From an uncultured Prevotellaceae bacterium (GTDB lineage: Bacteria; Bacteroidota; Bacteroidia; Bacteroidales; Muribaculaceae): 49,209 nucleotides of DNA. Below, piece after piece: positions 25,424-34,838 of this stretch. The stretch is from the NCBI GenBank assembly GCA_946186575.1, contig CAMHNO010000019.1, forward strand, positions 1 to 49,209, written 5' to 3'. A model generated the notes under the pieces. It was given only the letters and a program-made list of their open reading frames with translations. It searched no databases and was not told the DNA's origin. Made by a program: the position numbers and the translations under genes. Numbering within the stretch: the stretch's first letter is position 1; each line of letters begins with the position of its first letter.

Positions 25424-28400
25424 ATGCTTAAAAGATTTTACTTCTCAACGCTATTGATGTTGCTGGCATCAGCAATATCGATTAATGCGCAGATTACTAC
25501 CTCGTCGCTGACAGGTGTAGTCGTGGACGAAACCAATGAGCCCCTCATTGGCGCAGTGGTAAAACTGCTACATGTGCCCTCGGGTACTGAGTACAACTCG
25601 GTGAGCAACCTGGACGGACGTTTCAACATTCAGGGTATGCGCACCGGTGGCCCTTACACTGCCACAGTGTCCTACATTGGCTATAACGACAAAGTGGTAT
25701 CAGGCATTATGCTTGAACTTGGTGAGACCTACAACATGCAGACTCTGGCCATGACCACAAGCTCTAATCAGCTCGATGAGGTGGTGGTGACTGCTTCGAC
25801 CTCAAAATTCTCAAACGAGAAGACAGGAGCAACAACCAACATCAACAATGTGCAGATTACCAGCTTGCCAACAGTTACTCGCAGCATCACCGACGTGACT
25901 CGCCTCTCGCCCTACGGCGGCAACGGAATGAGCTTCGCGGGTGTGGATGGACGTACCGCCAACTTCACCGTGGATGGTGCCAACTTCAACAACAACTTTG
26001 GCCTTAGCAGCAACCTGCCTGGTGGTGGCAACCCCATTTCGCTCGACGCTATCGAGGAGATGCAGGTAGTGATCTCGCCATTTGATGTTCGCCAGACCAA
26101 CTTCATTGGCGGTGGTGTGAATGCTATTACCAAGAGTGGTAACAACACCTTTAAGGGAAGTGCCTATATCTATCATCGTAACGAGAACATGCGCGGCGAC
26201 GCAGTAGACGGCGAGCAAATTGCCGGTGCTCGTGCCAAGGACCGCGTTACCACCTATGGTTTCACCCTGGGAGGCCCAATCATCAAGAACAAGCTGTTCT
26301 TCTTCGTTAACGGTGAGATGTCGAAGGTTCCTACCGTTGCCAACCGCTGGCGCGCCTCGGAGAACGGAGTGGCCGACGCCGACAACTACCTCTCGCGCAC
26401 TACAATCGCCGACATGCAGCGCGTTCAAAAGCACGTGATGGACAAGTACGGCTATGACACCGGCTCTTTCACCGACTTCCCTGCCGACGAGAGCAACTAC
26501 AAGCTGCTTGCCCGCATCGACTGGAACATCACCAACGATCACCACTTGGCACTGCGCTACAACTACACTAAAAATAATGTGTGGAACGCTGCCAACGCTA
26601 CCTCGATGGATGGTGGCACTCGCTCGAGCTTTGCTCGTGCTTCACAGTACTCTATGATATTTGCCAACTCGATGTACTCGATGAAGAACCTGGTTCACTC
26701 GCTCTCATTCGACCTCAACAGCCGCTTGACCGATAACCTGTCGAACCAGTTCCTCGCCACTTGGTCTAAGCTCGACGACGTGCGTGGCACCAACTCAAGC
26801 GAGTTCCCATTCATCGACATTCAGGATGGCACTGGAAACAACGGCAACTACATGGCCCTTGGTTATGAGCTCTTCACATGGAACAATGCCGTTCACAACA
26901 CAATTTGGAACATTAAGGACGACATCACTTACTATGCCGGTAACCACAAGATCACTGCCGGTATCAACTTCGAGCACCAAATGGCCGACAACCAGTACAT
27001 GCGCAACGGTACTGGTTACTACCGCTATGCCAGCGTTGATGACTTCATTGGCGGTGCCGCCCCCGAAGTAGTGTGCTTGACCTACGGTTATGATGGTGAG
27101 ACCCATCCCGCTGCCCGCGTGCAATTTAACAAGGCTGGCATCTATGGTCAGGACGAGTGGAACGTGAACGACAAGTTCAAACTCACTTATGGCTTGCGCA
27201 TCGACGGTCTCTTCTTCAACAACAAGGACCTTATGACTAACAATAAAATCCTCGCACTTAACTACTACGACAAGGATGGTAACGTTCGCAACATCGACAC
27301 TGGCAAGTGGCCTAACAGTAGCGTTACATTCTCGCCACGCGTGGGCTTCGTTTACGATGTGTTTGGCAACAAGAGCCTGAAGCTGCGTGGTGGAACAGGC
27401 CTCTTCTCGGGTCGTCTGCCACTGGTATTCTTCACCAACATGCCCACCAACGGCGGTATGGTTCAGTACCAAGCTCAGCTCAATGCGAAGAACACCGACA
27501 TGAACCAGTTTGCCGGCGGTCTCGTTACCGACAGCGAGGGTCATGCAACTATCGCTGCCCTGCAGCAGAAGCTCTTCGACATGGGCTATCCCCAAACTGT
27601 TAAGCCCGAGGATGGTACAGTGCCCTCGGCCGTTAACGGTGTAGATCCCAAGTTCAAGATGCCACAGGTGTGGAAATCTTCGATCGCAGTCGATTATGCA
27701 ATTCCTGTTTCGTTCCCATTCACTGTAACTGCCGAGGCAATCTTCAACAAGACTGTCAATGGCGTTTCGATCAGCGACTGGTCAATTCCTAACGTGGGTG
27801 GCTTTGCTCGCTTCAATGGTGTGGACAACCGTCCCATCTATCCTGCAGGATTCCGCACAGGCACCAAGGCATTCGTCCTCGAGAACACCAGCAAGGGCTA
27901 CGGCTGGAGCGCCAACATCATGGCCACCGCACGTCCTGCCGACTGGGTAAGCCTCATGGCTTCTTACACCCACACCGTGTCGAAGGAAATCACCGGTATG
28001 CCAGGCTCGGCTGCCGAGAGTGCCTTCACCTACGTGCCCACCAGCGAGGGTCCCAACAACATCAAGCTGCACAACTCGCAGTATGTGACCCCCGACCGCT
28101 TCATCGCAAGCGCCACACTGCACGACCGCAGCGGCAACCACTACAGCCTCATCTATGAGACCTGGCGTGGCGGCTACAACTACTCTTACATGACCACCAA
28201 CGACATGAACGGCGACGGCTATGCCTACGATGCCATCTACGTCCCAACCGACGCTGAGGTTGAGGCTGGCGACTTCCGCTTCAAGAGCACCAGCGACCGT
28301 GACCGCTTCATGGCCTTCGTTCACAACGACGGCTACCTGAAGAACCACCAGGGCAAGTATGCCGAGGCTTACAGCGTTTACAGCCCCTGGGTACACCGCA

Positions 28401-28705
28401 TCGACCTTGGCTACAAGCACGACTTCAACTTCCGTGCAGGCAACACCAAGCACACTATCCAGCTGAGCTTCGACATGAAGAACGTTCTCAACTTCTTCAA
28501 CTCGAGCTGGGGTGTGAGCAAGTACCTGAACCCCGAGATTGGCAGCGAGGCTCGCATCCTCAAGTATGAGGGCGTTGATGCACAGGGTTATCCATTGTTC
28601 TCTACTCCCGCCGCTATCAATGGCGACACTATGACTTGGGCTCCTAACCATGCAATTGGTCAGTGCTGGAGCGTAGCAATTGGTGTTAAGTATATTTTCA
28701 ACTAA
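25424..28705 (+). CDS. Oar-type TonB-dependent outer-membrane receptor
   Basis: A 1093-residue outer-membrane transporter. Signal peptide 1-22 (INAQ), a carboxypeptidase-regulatory-like domain (25-110: SLTGVVVDETNEPLIGAVV, then GMRTGGPYTATVSYIGY, the Oar-type form), a plug (about 115-235) and a very large barrel ending in VAIGVKYIFN with a C-terminal aromatic pair region. Oar-like receptors include one needed for protease secretion in Myxococcus; the ligand here is unknown. The ATG at 25424 is chosen over 25379 because it directly begins the signal peptide. Codon use is strongly biased (AAC, AAG, GAC), suggesting high expression. A BACON-domain lipoprotein follows 23 bp later. Confidence 0.9.
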   Translation: MLKRFYFSTLLMLLASAISINAQITTSSLTGVVVDETNEPLIGAVVKLLHVPSGTEYNSVSNLDGRFNIQGMRTGGPYTATVSYIGYNDKVVSGIMLELGETYNMQTLAMTTSSNQLDEVVVTASTSKFSNEKTGATTNINNVQITSLPTVTRSITDVTRLSPYGGNGMSFAGVDGRTANFTVDGANFNNNFGLSSNLPGGGNPISLDAIEEMQVVISPFDVRQTNFIGGGVNAITKSGNNTFKGSAYIYHRNENMRGDAVDGEQIAGARAKDRVTTYGFTLGGPIIKNKLFFFVNGEMSKVPTVANRWRASENGVADADNYLSRTTIADMQRVQKHVMDKYGYDTGSFTDFPADESNYKLLARIDWNITNDHHLALRYNYTKNNVWNAANATSMDGGTRSSFARASQYSMIFANSMYSMKNLVHSLSFDLNSRLTDNLSNQFLATWSKLDDVRGTNSSEFPFIDIQDGTGNNGNYMALGYELFTWNNAVHNTIWNIKDDITYYAGNHKITAGINFEHQMADNQYMRNGTGYYRYASVDDFIGGAAPEVVCLTYGYDGETHPAARVQFNKAGIYGQDEWNVNDKFKLTYGLRIDGLFFNNKDLMTNNKILALNYYDKDGNVRNIDTGKWPNSSVTFSPRVGFVYDVFGNKSLKLRGGTGLFSGRLPLVFFTNMPTNGGMVQYQAQLNAKNTDMNQFAGGLVTDSEGHATIAALQQKLFDMGYPQTVKPEDGTVPSAVNGVDPKFKMPQVWKSSIAVDYAIPVSFPFTVTAEAIFNKTVNGVSISDWSIPNVGGFARFNGVDNRPIYPAGFRTGTKAFVLENTSKGYGWSANIMATARPADWVSLMASYTHTVSKEITGMPGSAAESAFTYVPTSEGPNNIKLHNSQYVTPDRFIASATLHDRSGNHYSLIYETWRGGYNYSYMTTNDMNGDGYAYDAIYVPTDAEVEAGDFRFKSTSDRDRFMAFVHNDGYLKNHQGKYAEAYSVYSPWVHRIDLGYKHDFNFRAGNTKHTIQLSFDMKNVLNFFNSSWGVSKYLNPEIGSEARILKYEGVDAQGYPLFSTPAAINGDTMTWAPNHAIGQCWSVAIGVKYIFN

Positions 28706-28728
28706 TTAATTAAAGCAATATCCTAACT

Positions 28729-30258
28729 ATGAAACTAAGATATTTTATTCCCGCATTTATCGCACTCATCGGTGCAATGCTGGTAAGCTGCTCCGACGAC
28801 GACAAGATCACCTTGCTCGACGAGATTCAAGTGTCGCGATCTTATGTAGCCATTGACAAGGAAGGTGGCTCAACATCGATTATTGTCACTGCCAAGGACT
28901 CGTGGAGCTTTGATGATATTGAGAATATTCCTTCTTGGCTCACTATCACTCCACAGCAGGGTAGTGCCGGTGAGACCGAGGTGACTTTCTCGGCCGATGC
29001 AGCTCTTAACGGACGCTCTGTCGACCTGACCATCTCTTGTGCAGGACGCAAGCAACACATCAAGGTGCTTCAGGGTCTGTCGGAAATTAAGACTGCCACT
29101 TGCGCCGAGGTTGCCGCTGGCAACGAGGGCATGACCTATCGCGTCACAGGTGCCGTTAACAACATCTACAACTTGGAGTATGGCAACTTCTACATCAACG
29201 ATGGCACTGGCAACCTTCAGATTTACGGCACTCTCAACAAGAGTGGCAAGACCAAGGGCTTCCCCATTGCCGACTGGGGCATCGAGGAAGGCGACATCAT
29301 CACCGTTGAGGGTCCATTGAAGTTCTATAATGGTGCTGCCGAGCTCGTGGATGTTTCTGTTATTAAGCTGGTGAAATCACTGCTCAAGGTTGAGAGCATC
29401 GACCCCGAGGACGCAACTATTCCTCTTGAGGGTGGTAACGTGACAGTTAACCTCACCAGCAAGGGCAACGGCGTGAGCGTTGAGATTCCAGAGACAGCCA
29501 AGAGCTGGCTCTCTATCAGCAACATCACTGGTGGCAGCAACCCCACCGTAACCTTCCATGCTGGCGCTAACGCTGGTGGCGACCGCAGCGCTGAGGTCAC
29601 CTTCAAGACCAGCAACGGCTCGCAAGAGAGCGCTGTAACTGCAACTATCAAGCAAACTGGCTCTATTGTAGAGGTTAACTGCACCGAGTTCCTCGAGGCC
29701 GATGAGGACGCCACACTCTATCGCATCACAGCCGTGATTCAGAAGGTGGCCAACTCTCAATATGGCAACGTGTATCTGCGTGACTGGACCGACGAGCAGG
29801 TTTATGTCTATGGCATCGGTGCCAAGGGCGATTTCGAGGCTCTGGGGCTGAAGGAAGGCGACATCGTGACATTGGTAGGAAAGCGCAGCTCGCACAACGG
29901 CAACCCACAGATGAAGGAAGCGCAGTATGAGAGCCACATCCCAGTGACCGATATCAGCATCGCTGAGTTCCTTACCAAGCCCGACGACAAGACCGTTTAT
30001 TATCGCTTAACTGGTTTTATCGAAAGCATCGACAACCCAACTTATGGCAACCTTTACTTGAGCGATGGCACTAACAGCCTCTACGTCTATGGTTGCTATT
30101 CTGGCTATGGTGCAACTGGCGACAACCGCAAGGGCTGGCTCGCTACAGCAGGCATCGAGCTTGAGGACAATCTCACCATGATTGGTTACAAAGACACCTT
30201 CAATGGAAAGATTGAGCTCTGTGGCGGTATCTACTTCTCGCACAGCAAGAGCGAATAA
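28729..30258 (+). CDS. BACON / OB-fold repeat lipoprotein
   Basis: A 509-residue surface or periplasmic lipoprotein: lipobox LVSC with Cys21 followed by SDDD, an acidic stretch like the lipoprotein export signal for the cell surface in this phylum. BACON-type Ig-like domains are at about 33-117 and 222-315. Three related OB-fold-like repeats share YRVTGAVNNIYNLEYGNFYI, YRITAVIQKVANSQYGNVYL and YRLTGFIESIDNPTYGNLYL, at about 122-215, 318-405 and 408-509. The gene follows the Oar-type receptor by 23 bp and is cotranscribed, so the two probably form a receptor/lipoprotein pair. Ligand unknown. Confidence 0.85.
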   Translation: MKLRYFIPAFIALIGAMLVSCSDDDKITLLDEIQVSRSYVAIDKEGGSTSIIVTAKDSWSFDDIENIPSWLTITPQQGSAGETEVTFSADAALNGRSVDLTISCAGRKQHIKVLQGLSEIKTATCAEVAAGNEGMTYRVTGAVNNIYNLEYGNFYINDGTGNLQIYGTLNKSGKTKGFPIADWGIEEGDIITVEGPLKFYNGAAELVDVSVIKLVKSLLKVESIDPEDATIPLEGGNVTVNLTSKGNGVSVEIPETAKSWLSISNITGGSNPTVTFHAGANAGGDRSAEVTFKTSNGSQESAVTATIKQTGSIVEVNCTEFLEADEDATLYRITAVIQKVANSQYGNVYLRDWTDEQVYVYGIGAKGDFEALGLKEGDIVTLVGKRSSHNGNPQMKEAQYESHIPVTDISIAEFLTKPDDKTVYYRLTGFIESIDNPTYGNLYLSDGTNSLYVYGCYSGYGATGDNRKGWLATAGIELEDNLTMIGYKDTFNGKIELCGGIYFSHSKSE

Positions 30259-30285
30259 TTACTAAATCCAAATATCAGTAATGAC

Positions 30286-30317
30286 GAAAGGCTGGCCACC
30301 AAAAGTGCCAGCCTTTC
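30286..30317. terminator. Bidirectional terminator after the BACON lipoprotein gene
   Basis: Perfect 11-bp stem GAAAGGCTGGC/GCCAGCCTTTC with a 10-nt loop, between convergent genes (BACON lipoprotein and PP2C protein). Confidence 0.8.
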
Positions 30318-30349
30318 TATTGTATATCGCTAATAGGAATGGGAGTGTT

Positions 30350-32545
30350 CTAAAGATTCTTGGTGAGTGTGAGCACATTGTGGCCGTCAATGCGCTCATA
30401 GTTGATAGTGTCCATGAGCTGGCGCACCAGGAAGATGCCCAGGCCGCCAATGCGTCGCTCCTCGGCGCTGAGCGAGGTGTCGACGTCGGGGGCATCGGTG
30501 GGAGCGAAAGCCACACCACTATCGGTTATTATCCATTTCAGTGCAGTGGCTGTTGCACTGGCCTCGATGGTGATGGGGCCAGTGGTGTTCTCGGGGTAGG
30601 CATAGTTGATGACGTTCACCACAGCCTCTTCCACTGCAAGCTTCATGCTGGTGGCGTCGCTCTCGCCCATGTCCAGTTCGGTGCAAAAGTCCTCAACCCA
30701 CTTGTTCACACGCTCCACATGGCTCAGATCGTTGGTAAATGATAGCTGGCGCTGTGCAACAACTGCCTCGGTAGTGGGTGTGTATTTAATGGCGAGCATG
30801 GTCAGGTCGTCGCTCTGCTCGGCATCGCCGACAAAGGTATGCACCTCTTGCAGCAGTTCGTCGAGCAACTGCTGGGGCTCCTGGTCAGGATGGTTCGCCA
30901 CATGTGAAATAACGCGACTGAGGCCAAACTGCTGGCTGTTGACATTCATCGCCTCGGTGAGCCCGTCGGTGTAGAGCAGGAAGGTGTGGCCTGGCTGCAG
31001 CTTGGTCTCTTGACCTTCGTATTGCCAGTCTTCCATCACTCCAAGGGGCAGATTAGGCTTGACATCGAGTTTTGCAGTTTTTTCGCTTATCATTAGTGGA
31101 GTGTCGTGGCCAGCGTTGCAATAGTGCAGGCGACCAGTGGGCAAGTCAAGCACACCAATGAACAATGTGATAAACATGCTCGAGTCGTTGCCCTGGCACA
31201 CTGCATGATTGATCAGTTGCATGATGCGGGTGGGATTGCTCTCGCGAGCGCCTATGGCACGGAACAGCGAGTGAGTTACCGACATCACTAAGGCCGACGG
31301 CACACCCTTGCCGCTTGCGTCGCCAATGGTGAAGAACAGCTTGTCGTCGCGCGAGAAATAGTCATAGATGTCGCCACCCACCTCTCGGGCGGCTACCAGC
31401 GTCGCAGCTAAGAGGATGTTGTTGTGATCAATGTGGCCAGCGGGCAGCATCTCGCTCTGTATGCGTTTTGCCACCTGGAGCTCGCCCTCGATGCGCTGCC
31501 GGTCGCTTTCGCTGCGCATGAGCTGCTGATTGTTCTTTAAAAAACGGTAGATGATATAACCTAATAGTGCAAAGCCTAAGAGCATGAGCAGGAATATTCT
31601 CACCCGCATGATCTCAAGTTTGCCAAACACTTCGTTGTCGTAGCACACCACAGCCACTTGCCAGTGAGGGTTGCCTTTCATGTGATGGAAAAAAACACAG
31701 GCTTCCTCGCCGTCTTTTTCGCTGTTAAACTCAATCACGTTGATTTTGGTGTTGGTCACCACTCGTCGCTGGGATTTAGAGTCATTTATGAGCTTGACGG
31801 CATTGTCAAAGTCGCAGTAACGCGGATGACTCTCGACAGGCTGAGAGATGGGTTCGCCGTTTTCGGTGAGAAGCAGGCAAAACGATGACGGATAGATGTG
31901 GCGGTTGTTCAGTGTGTCGGTCAGCCACTTGAGCGACAGGTCGATGCCAGCAACTGCAACCAAGCTGTCGCGAGAGTCCTTGATGGGGATGGAATAGGTG
32001 GTGATGAGCTCGTGGGGGGTAGCTAAAGTGTCGATGTAGGGGTCGCTCCAGTAGGGCTTGCCAGTGGTTGCGGGTCCGGTATAGAATTCCATGGTTGTGT
32101 AGTCATGTCCGCCGTGGCTGGCTACATTTTCGCTCACAATGATTTTATCGTTCATGCTATGAGCTAAAGGCTCGAAGAGCTCATTGGCATTTTTGTGATA
32201 TCCAGGCTTGAACGCAAGTCCCAGGCTTTTGAAGTAAGGATTAGCTTCTACTATCGTCTCCATAGTCTCGCCTATGTCTTCTTGATTTTTTATAAGGTCG
32301 GCTATGTCGTCTTTATGGCTGTTGAGCACAGTCTCGGTGGTGTTGAGCATGCCCTTGACAAGGATGGCCTTGTTCACGATTTCGCTGGCGGCGCGGGCTT
32401 CGAGCTCATCCTCAAGGATGCTCTTGGTGTAATAGTATTGCACTGCCGAGATGAGCTCCAGCAGCAGAGCCACGACCAGTATTATCATGGTGAGCCACGT
32501 GCGGCCACGCATGAAATTCTTTATTTTACCGAACAAATCCCTCAT
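30350..32545 (-). CDS. dCache sensor with SpoIIE-type PP2C phosphatase and RsbW-like ATPase domain
   Basis: A 731-residue inner-membrane signalling protein. TM1 at about 17-37, an extracytoplasmic double-Cache domain (45-305; VAGIDLSLKWL), TM2 at about 313-333, a short linker, then a SpoIIE-type PP2C domain (about 365-590) with metal-binding Asp392 (GGD), Asp409 (GDASGKG), Asp527 (TDGLTEA) and Asp580. The C-terminus (600-731) is an RsbW-like HATPase: N box with Glu639/Glu640 and Asn644, DSGVAF at 675-680, GGLGIF at 700-705. Such proteins control partner-switching through an anti-sigma antagonist; carrying phosphatase and kinase-like domains in one chain is known but uncommon. No antagonist or sigma gene is next to it; its neighbours are a porin and a lipoprotein. 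Confidence 0.92.
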   Translation of the reverse strand: MRDLFGKIKNFMRGRTWLTMIILVVALLLELISAVQYYYTKSILEDELEARAASEIVNKAILVKGMLNTTETVLNSHKDDIADLIKNQEDIGETMETIVEANPYFKSLGLAFKPGYHKNANELFEPLAHSMNDKIIVSENVASHGGHDYTTMEFYTGPATTGKPYWSDPYIDTLATPHELITTYSIPIKDSRDSLVAVAGIDLSLKWLTDTLNNRHIYPSSFCLLLTENGEPISQPVESHPRYCDFDNAVKLINDSKSQRRVVTNTKINVIEFNSEKDGEEACVFFHHMKGNPHWQVAVVCYDNEVFGKLEIMRVRIFLLMLLGFALLGYIIYRFLKNNQQLMRSESDRQRIEGELQVAKRIQSEMLPAGHIDHNNILLAATLVAAREVGGDIYDYFSRDDKLFFTIGDASGKGVPSALVMSVTHSLFRAIGARESNPTRIMQLINHAVCQGNDSSMFITLFIGVLDLPTGRLHYCNAGHDTPLMISEKTAKLDVKPNLPLGVMEDWQYEGQETKLQPGHTFLLYTDGLTEAMNVNSQQFGLSRVISHVANHPDQEPQQLLDELLQEVHTFVGDAEQSDDLTMLAIKYTPTTEAVVAQRQLSFTNDLSHVERVNKWVEDFCTELDMGESDATSMKLAVEEAVVNVINYAYPENTTGPITIEASATATALKWIITDSGVAFAPTDAPDVDTSLSAEERRIGGLGIFLVRQLMDTINYERIDGHNVLTLTKNL

Positions 32546-32585
32546 TGAGTAAGCGTTAAGTATTAAATGTTAAGTGTGCGTTGTT

Positions 32586-33920
32586 TCAAAATCTATGACT
32601 CAAGAATGTGGGCTTGATGGTCACGCTCAGCCATGCCCAGTGCAGGTCGCGGTTGCTGTCGACGCGCTTGAGATACTCCATGGTCTCGGTGCCGCGCATG
32701 TAGGAATAGCTTGCTGCGATGGTAACAAAGTTGATGGGGTTGTAGCTCACTTTGAGCTCAATCTCATGTCCTAAGGGGCGGTGGGCATACTCAAGCTTGG
32801 TGGCGGTGAGGAAGTAGTGATAGGTGGCGCCTATGTTTATCTTGCCGATGGGCTTGTAGTCAACGCCGGCATAGAGGTTCTGCAAGCCAGGTGTGAAGCC
32901 ATTGACATAGGTCGAGACGTAGAAGAAGTCCATTGCGCCATAGAACTTGTGATGAGAGCCGTAGGCCGGGCTGAAGCCCTTTATTGTCTTGTGTTGTACG
33001 AGGCCTATGGCTCCCCCTTGAGGCACGGCAAAGTCCTTGTCGCCGCTGAGGTAGTCGTAGCCAGCGTTGAGTTTCCACTGGTGGTTGGGCTTGTAGGTGC
33101 CCTTAACGCTCATCATCCAAGCTCTGATGTCGATGCCCTCCTCGCTTTTGCCCATCTGGTAGTAGAATGAGCCCTCGGCGCTCCAGTTGGTGGGAGAATA
33201 TTTGAGGTAGGTGCCCACAAGCTGCTGGTTGTAGGTCTTGTGGGGGGAGTCGTCGCGTGTGCTCTGCATGCCTAAGTTCATCATCAGCAGCGACGCGCCT
33301 ATCGGCACCCTGGGGTGCTGGTAGTGATACCACAGCGCTTCCATCACCTTGTAGGGTTTGTCACCTCCAATATAGTCGGTGCCGCCGTTCACGCTCTCTC
33401 CGTTCTGGTTATAGGCTAACATGGCGTGAATCTTGTGTGAGGGGTTTTCCCAGCCCAGCTTGAGCAGGTCGTGCGATAGTGCCGCCACAGCCCAATCGTT
33501 TGAGCCTATGATGCGCTCGTCGTCGTAGCTGAGCACCTGTCGTCCTACTTTGGCAAATAAGCCATTGCGTGCAGTGAGCTGAGTCCAGGCCTCATGGATG
33601 GTGAACTGTCCCTTGCCTGCCTGTCCCCACACTGCTGAGTGCTGAGCTGTGACGTGGGCCTTGAGGAAGCTGCGCTCATAGTCGAGCCCAATTCTGGTGC
33701 GTTCAAGTATGAAATTGGCAGCGTTGTCGTTATCGTCTTCGCTGCTTGGCAGACCGCCGCGCCTGATTTCGCCACGTGTCATGAGCTCGGCATCGATGGT
33801 GAACAGATTGGGCTTAGGCTCGTTGTCGTCCTGGGCCGTCATGGCAGGTGTTGCAAGCAGCATTATTAATGTTGCAAGCAGTGTCTTGCTGCATGATGCT
33901 TTTTTCAAAGTGATATTCAT
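32586..33920 (-). CDS. Alginate-export-type outer-membrane porin-like protein
   Basis: A 444-residue outer-membrane protein with signal peptide 1-29 (AMTAQ). The rest is a regular pattern of amphipathic strands as in the alginate_exp/porin family, with the QHSAVWGQAG and FTIHEAWTQLTARNGLFAKVGRQVLSYDD-type block at about 93-135 (family feature). No constriction motif is identified. Substrate unknown. It lies 40 bp before the PP2C sensor gene and 64 bp after a small lipoprotein gene, all on the minus strand. Confidence 0.8.
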   Translation of the reverse strand: MNITLKKASCSKTLLATLIMLLATPAMTAQDDNEPKPNLFTIDAELMTRGEIRRGGLPSSEDDNDNAANFILERTRIGLDYERSFLKAHVTAQHSAVWGQAGKGQFTIHEAWTQLTARNGLFAKVGRQVLSYDDERIIGSNDWAVAALSHDLLKLGWENPSHKIHAMLAYNQNGESVNGGTDYIGGDKPYKVMEALWYHYQHPRVPIGASLLMMNLGMQSTRDDSPHKTYNQQLVGTYLKYSPTNWSAEGSFYYQMGKSEEGIDIRAWMMSVKGTYKPNHQWKLNAGYDYLSGDKDFAVPQGGAIGLVQHKTIKGFSPAYGSHHKFYGAMDFFYVSTYVNGFTPGLQNLYAGVDYKPIGKINIGATYHYFLTATKLEYAHRPLGHEIELKVSYNPINFVTIAASYSYMRGTETMEYLKRVDSNRDLHWAWLSVTIKPTFLSHRF

Positions 33921-33984
33921 GATTCTTAATAGTTTTCATTCATTGATTAGGACTGAAAGCTCGAGTGTTGGTTCATTTTGCTTG

Positions 33985-34617
33985 TTACTGGTCGTCGGTT
34001 TCCTTAAACAGCTTGGTGTCGGTGAAGTCGAGCGATGTGGTGTAGAATCGCACGCTGTCTTGGTCAAAATAAGAGTAGCAGCCCACGCCTGCTACCAGTG
34101 CCGACTTGGTGTAGGCTCGCTTGAGCTTATACATCGTGGTGTCGTCGGGCTCAACGTTTGTGAGTTTGTATTTCTTTGAGATGTTGTCAATTATTTGGTC
34201 AAAGTCTTTCAGCGCCTCGGCTTTGCTCTGGCGTGGTGTGTAGAAAGAAATGGAGCTGAATTTGCCATCGGTAAGGTACACGGTGAGGTTCACCCAGCGC
34301 ATGTCGCTAAAGGAGTAATATTCTGACTTGTGGCCAAAGATCAGTGTGTTGTCATCGCTCTGTTTGTCGAGCAGGATGAATCCGTAGTTCGAGAAATTGG
34401 CTATTACCGAGTCGGCGGGATCGCCAAATTTTGCATCGAAAAACTCACTCTGCACCTCATCGTTCCACAGTGTGTCGGTGGCATGGGTTGCAGAGCTGTC
34501 GGTAGTGGCCTGAATCGACTTTTTCATGCTTATGCTCCCGCCCGTGCAAGAAGCAACTATTGTCATTGACATCAGAGCGATAGTCATGATGGGTAATACA
34601 AAACGGATATTTGTCAT
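33985..34617 (-). CDS. Lipoprotein of unknown function
   Basis: 210 residues with a signal sequence and lipobox IVASC (Cys24). The rest has a mixed alpha/beta pattern with a domain around FDAKFGDPADSVIANFSNYG (residues about 63-82) and a basic helix near IIDNISKKYK (about 147-156). No known family recognised with confidence. A -7 element TATCTTTG is at 34660-34653 and likely starts the three-gene set with the porin and PP2C sensor. Confidence 0.7.
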   Translation of the reverse strand: MTNIRFVLPIMTIALMSMTIVASCTGGSISMKKSIQATTDSSATHATDTLWNDEVQSEFFDAKFGDPADSVIANFSNYGFILLDKQSDDNTLIFGHKSEYYSFSDMRWVNLTVYLTDGKFSSISFYTPRQSKAEALKDFDQIIDNISKKYKLTNVEPDDTTMYKLKRAYTKSALVAGVGCYSYFDQDSVRFYTTSLDFTDTKLFKETDDQ

Positions 34618-34770
34618 AGTATCTTGATGAATAAATATTTATTAATTATTGGCAAAGATATAAATAAATAGCCGATAAGTAAAATTTTTTTGCATGTTAT
34701 AGAGGTTTCTTGTAAAAACTATCCTTAAAAGTTGGTTATGATTTGGAATGAAGGTTAAAGGGGTCTTGTT

Positions 34771-34804
34771 TTTGTGATAGTGTGGTTTGTTGTGTGTATT
34801 TTTG
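34771..34804 (+). promoter_or_regulatory. Promoter of the DUF4954 gene
   Basis: TTTG (34771-34774), 22 nt, TATTTTTG (34797-34804). The spacer is one or two nt longer than usual. The start would be about 30 nt before the ATG at 34839. Confidence 0.55.
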
Positions 34805-34838
34805 CATGCCTAAATTAACGAAATAAAAAGTAAGTGTA

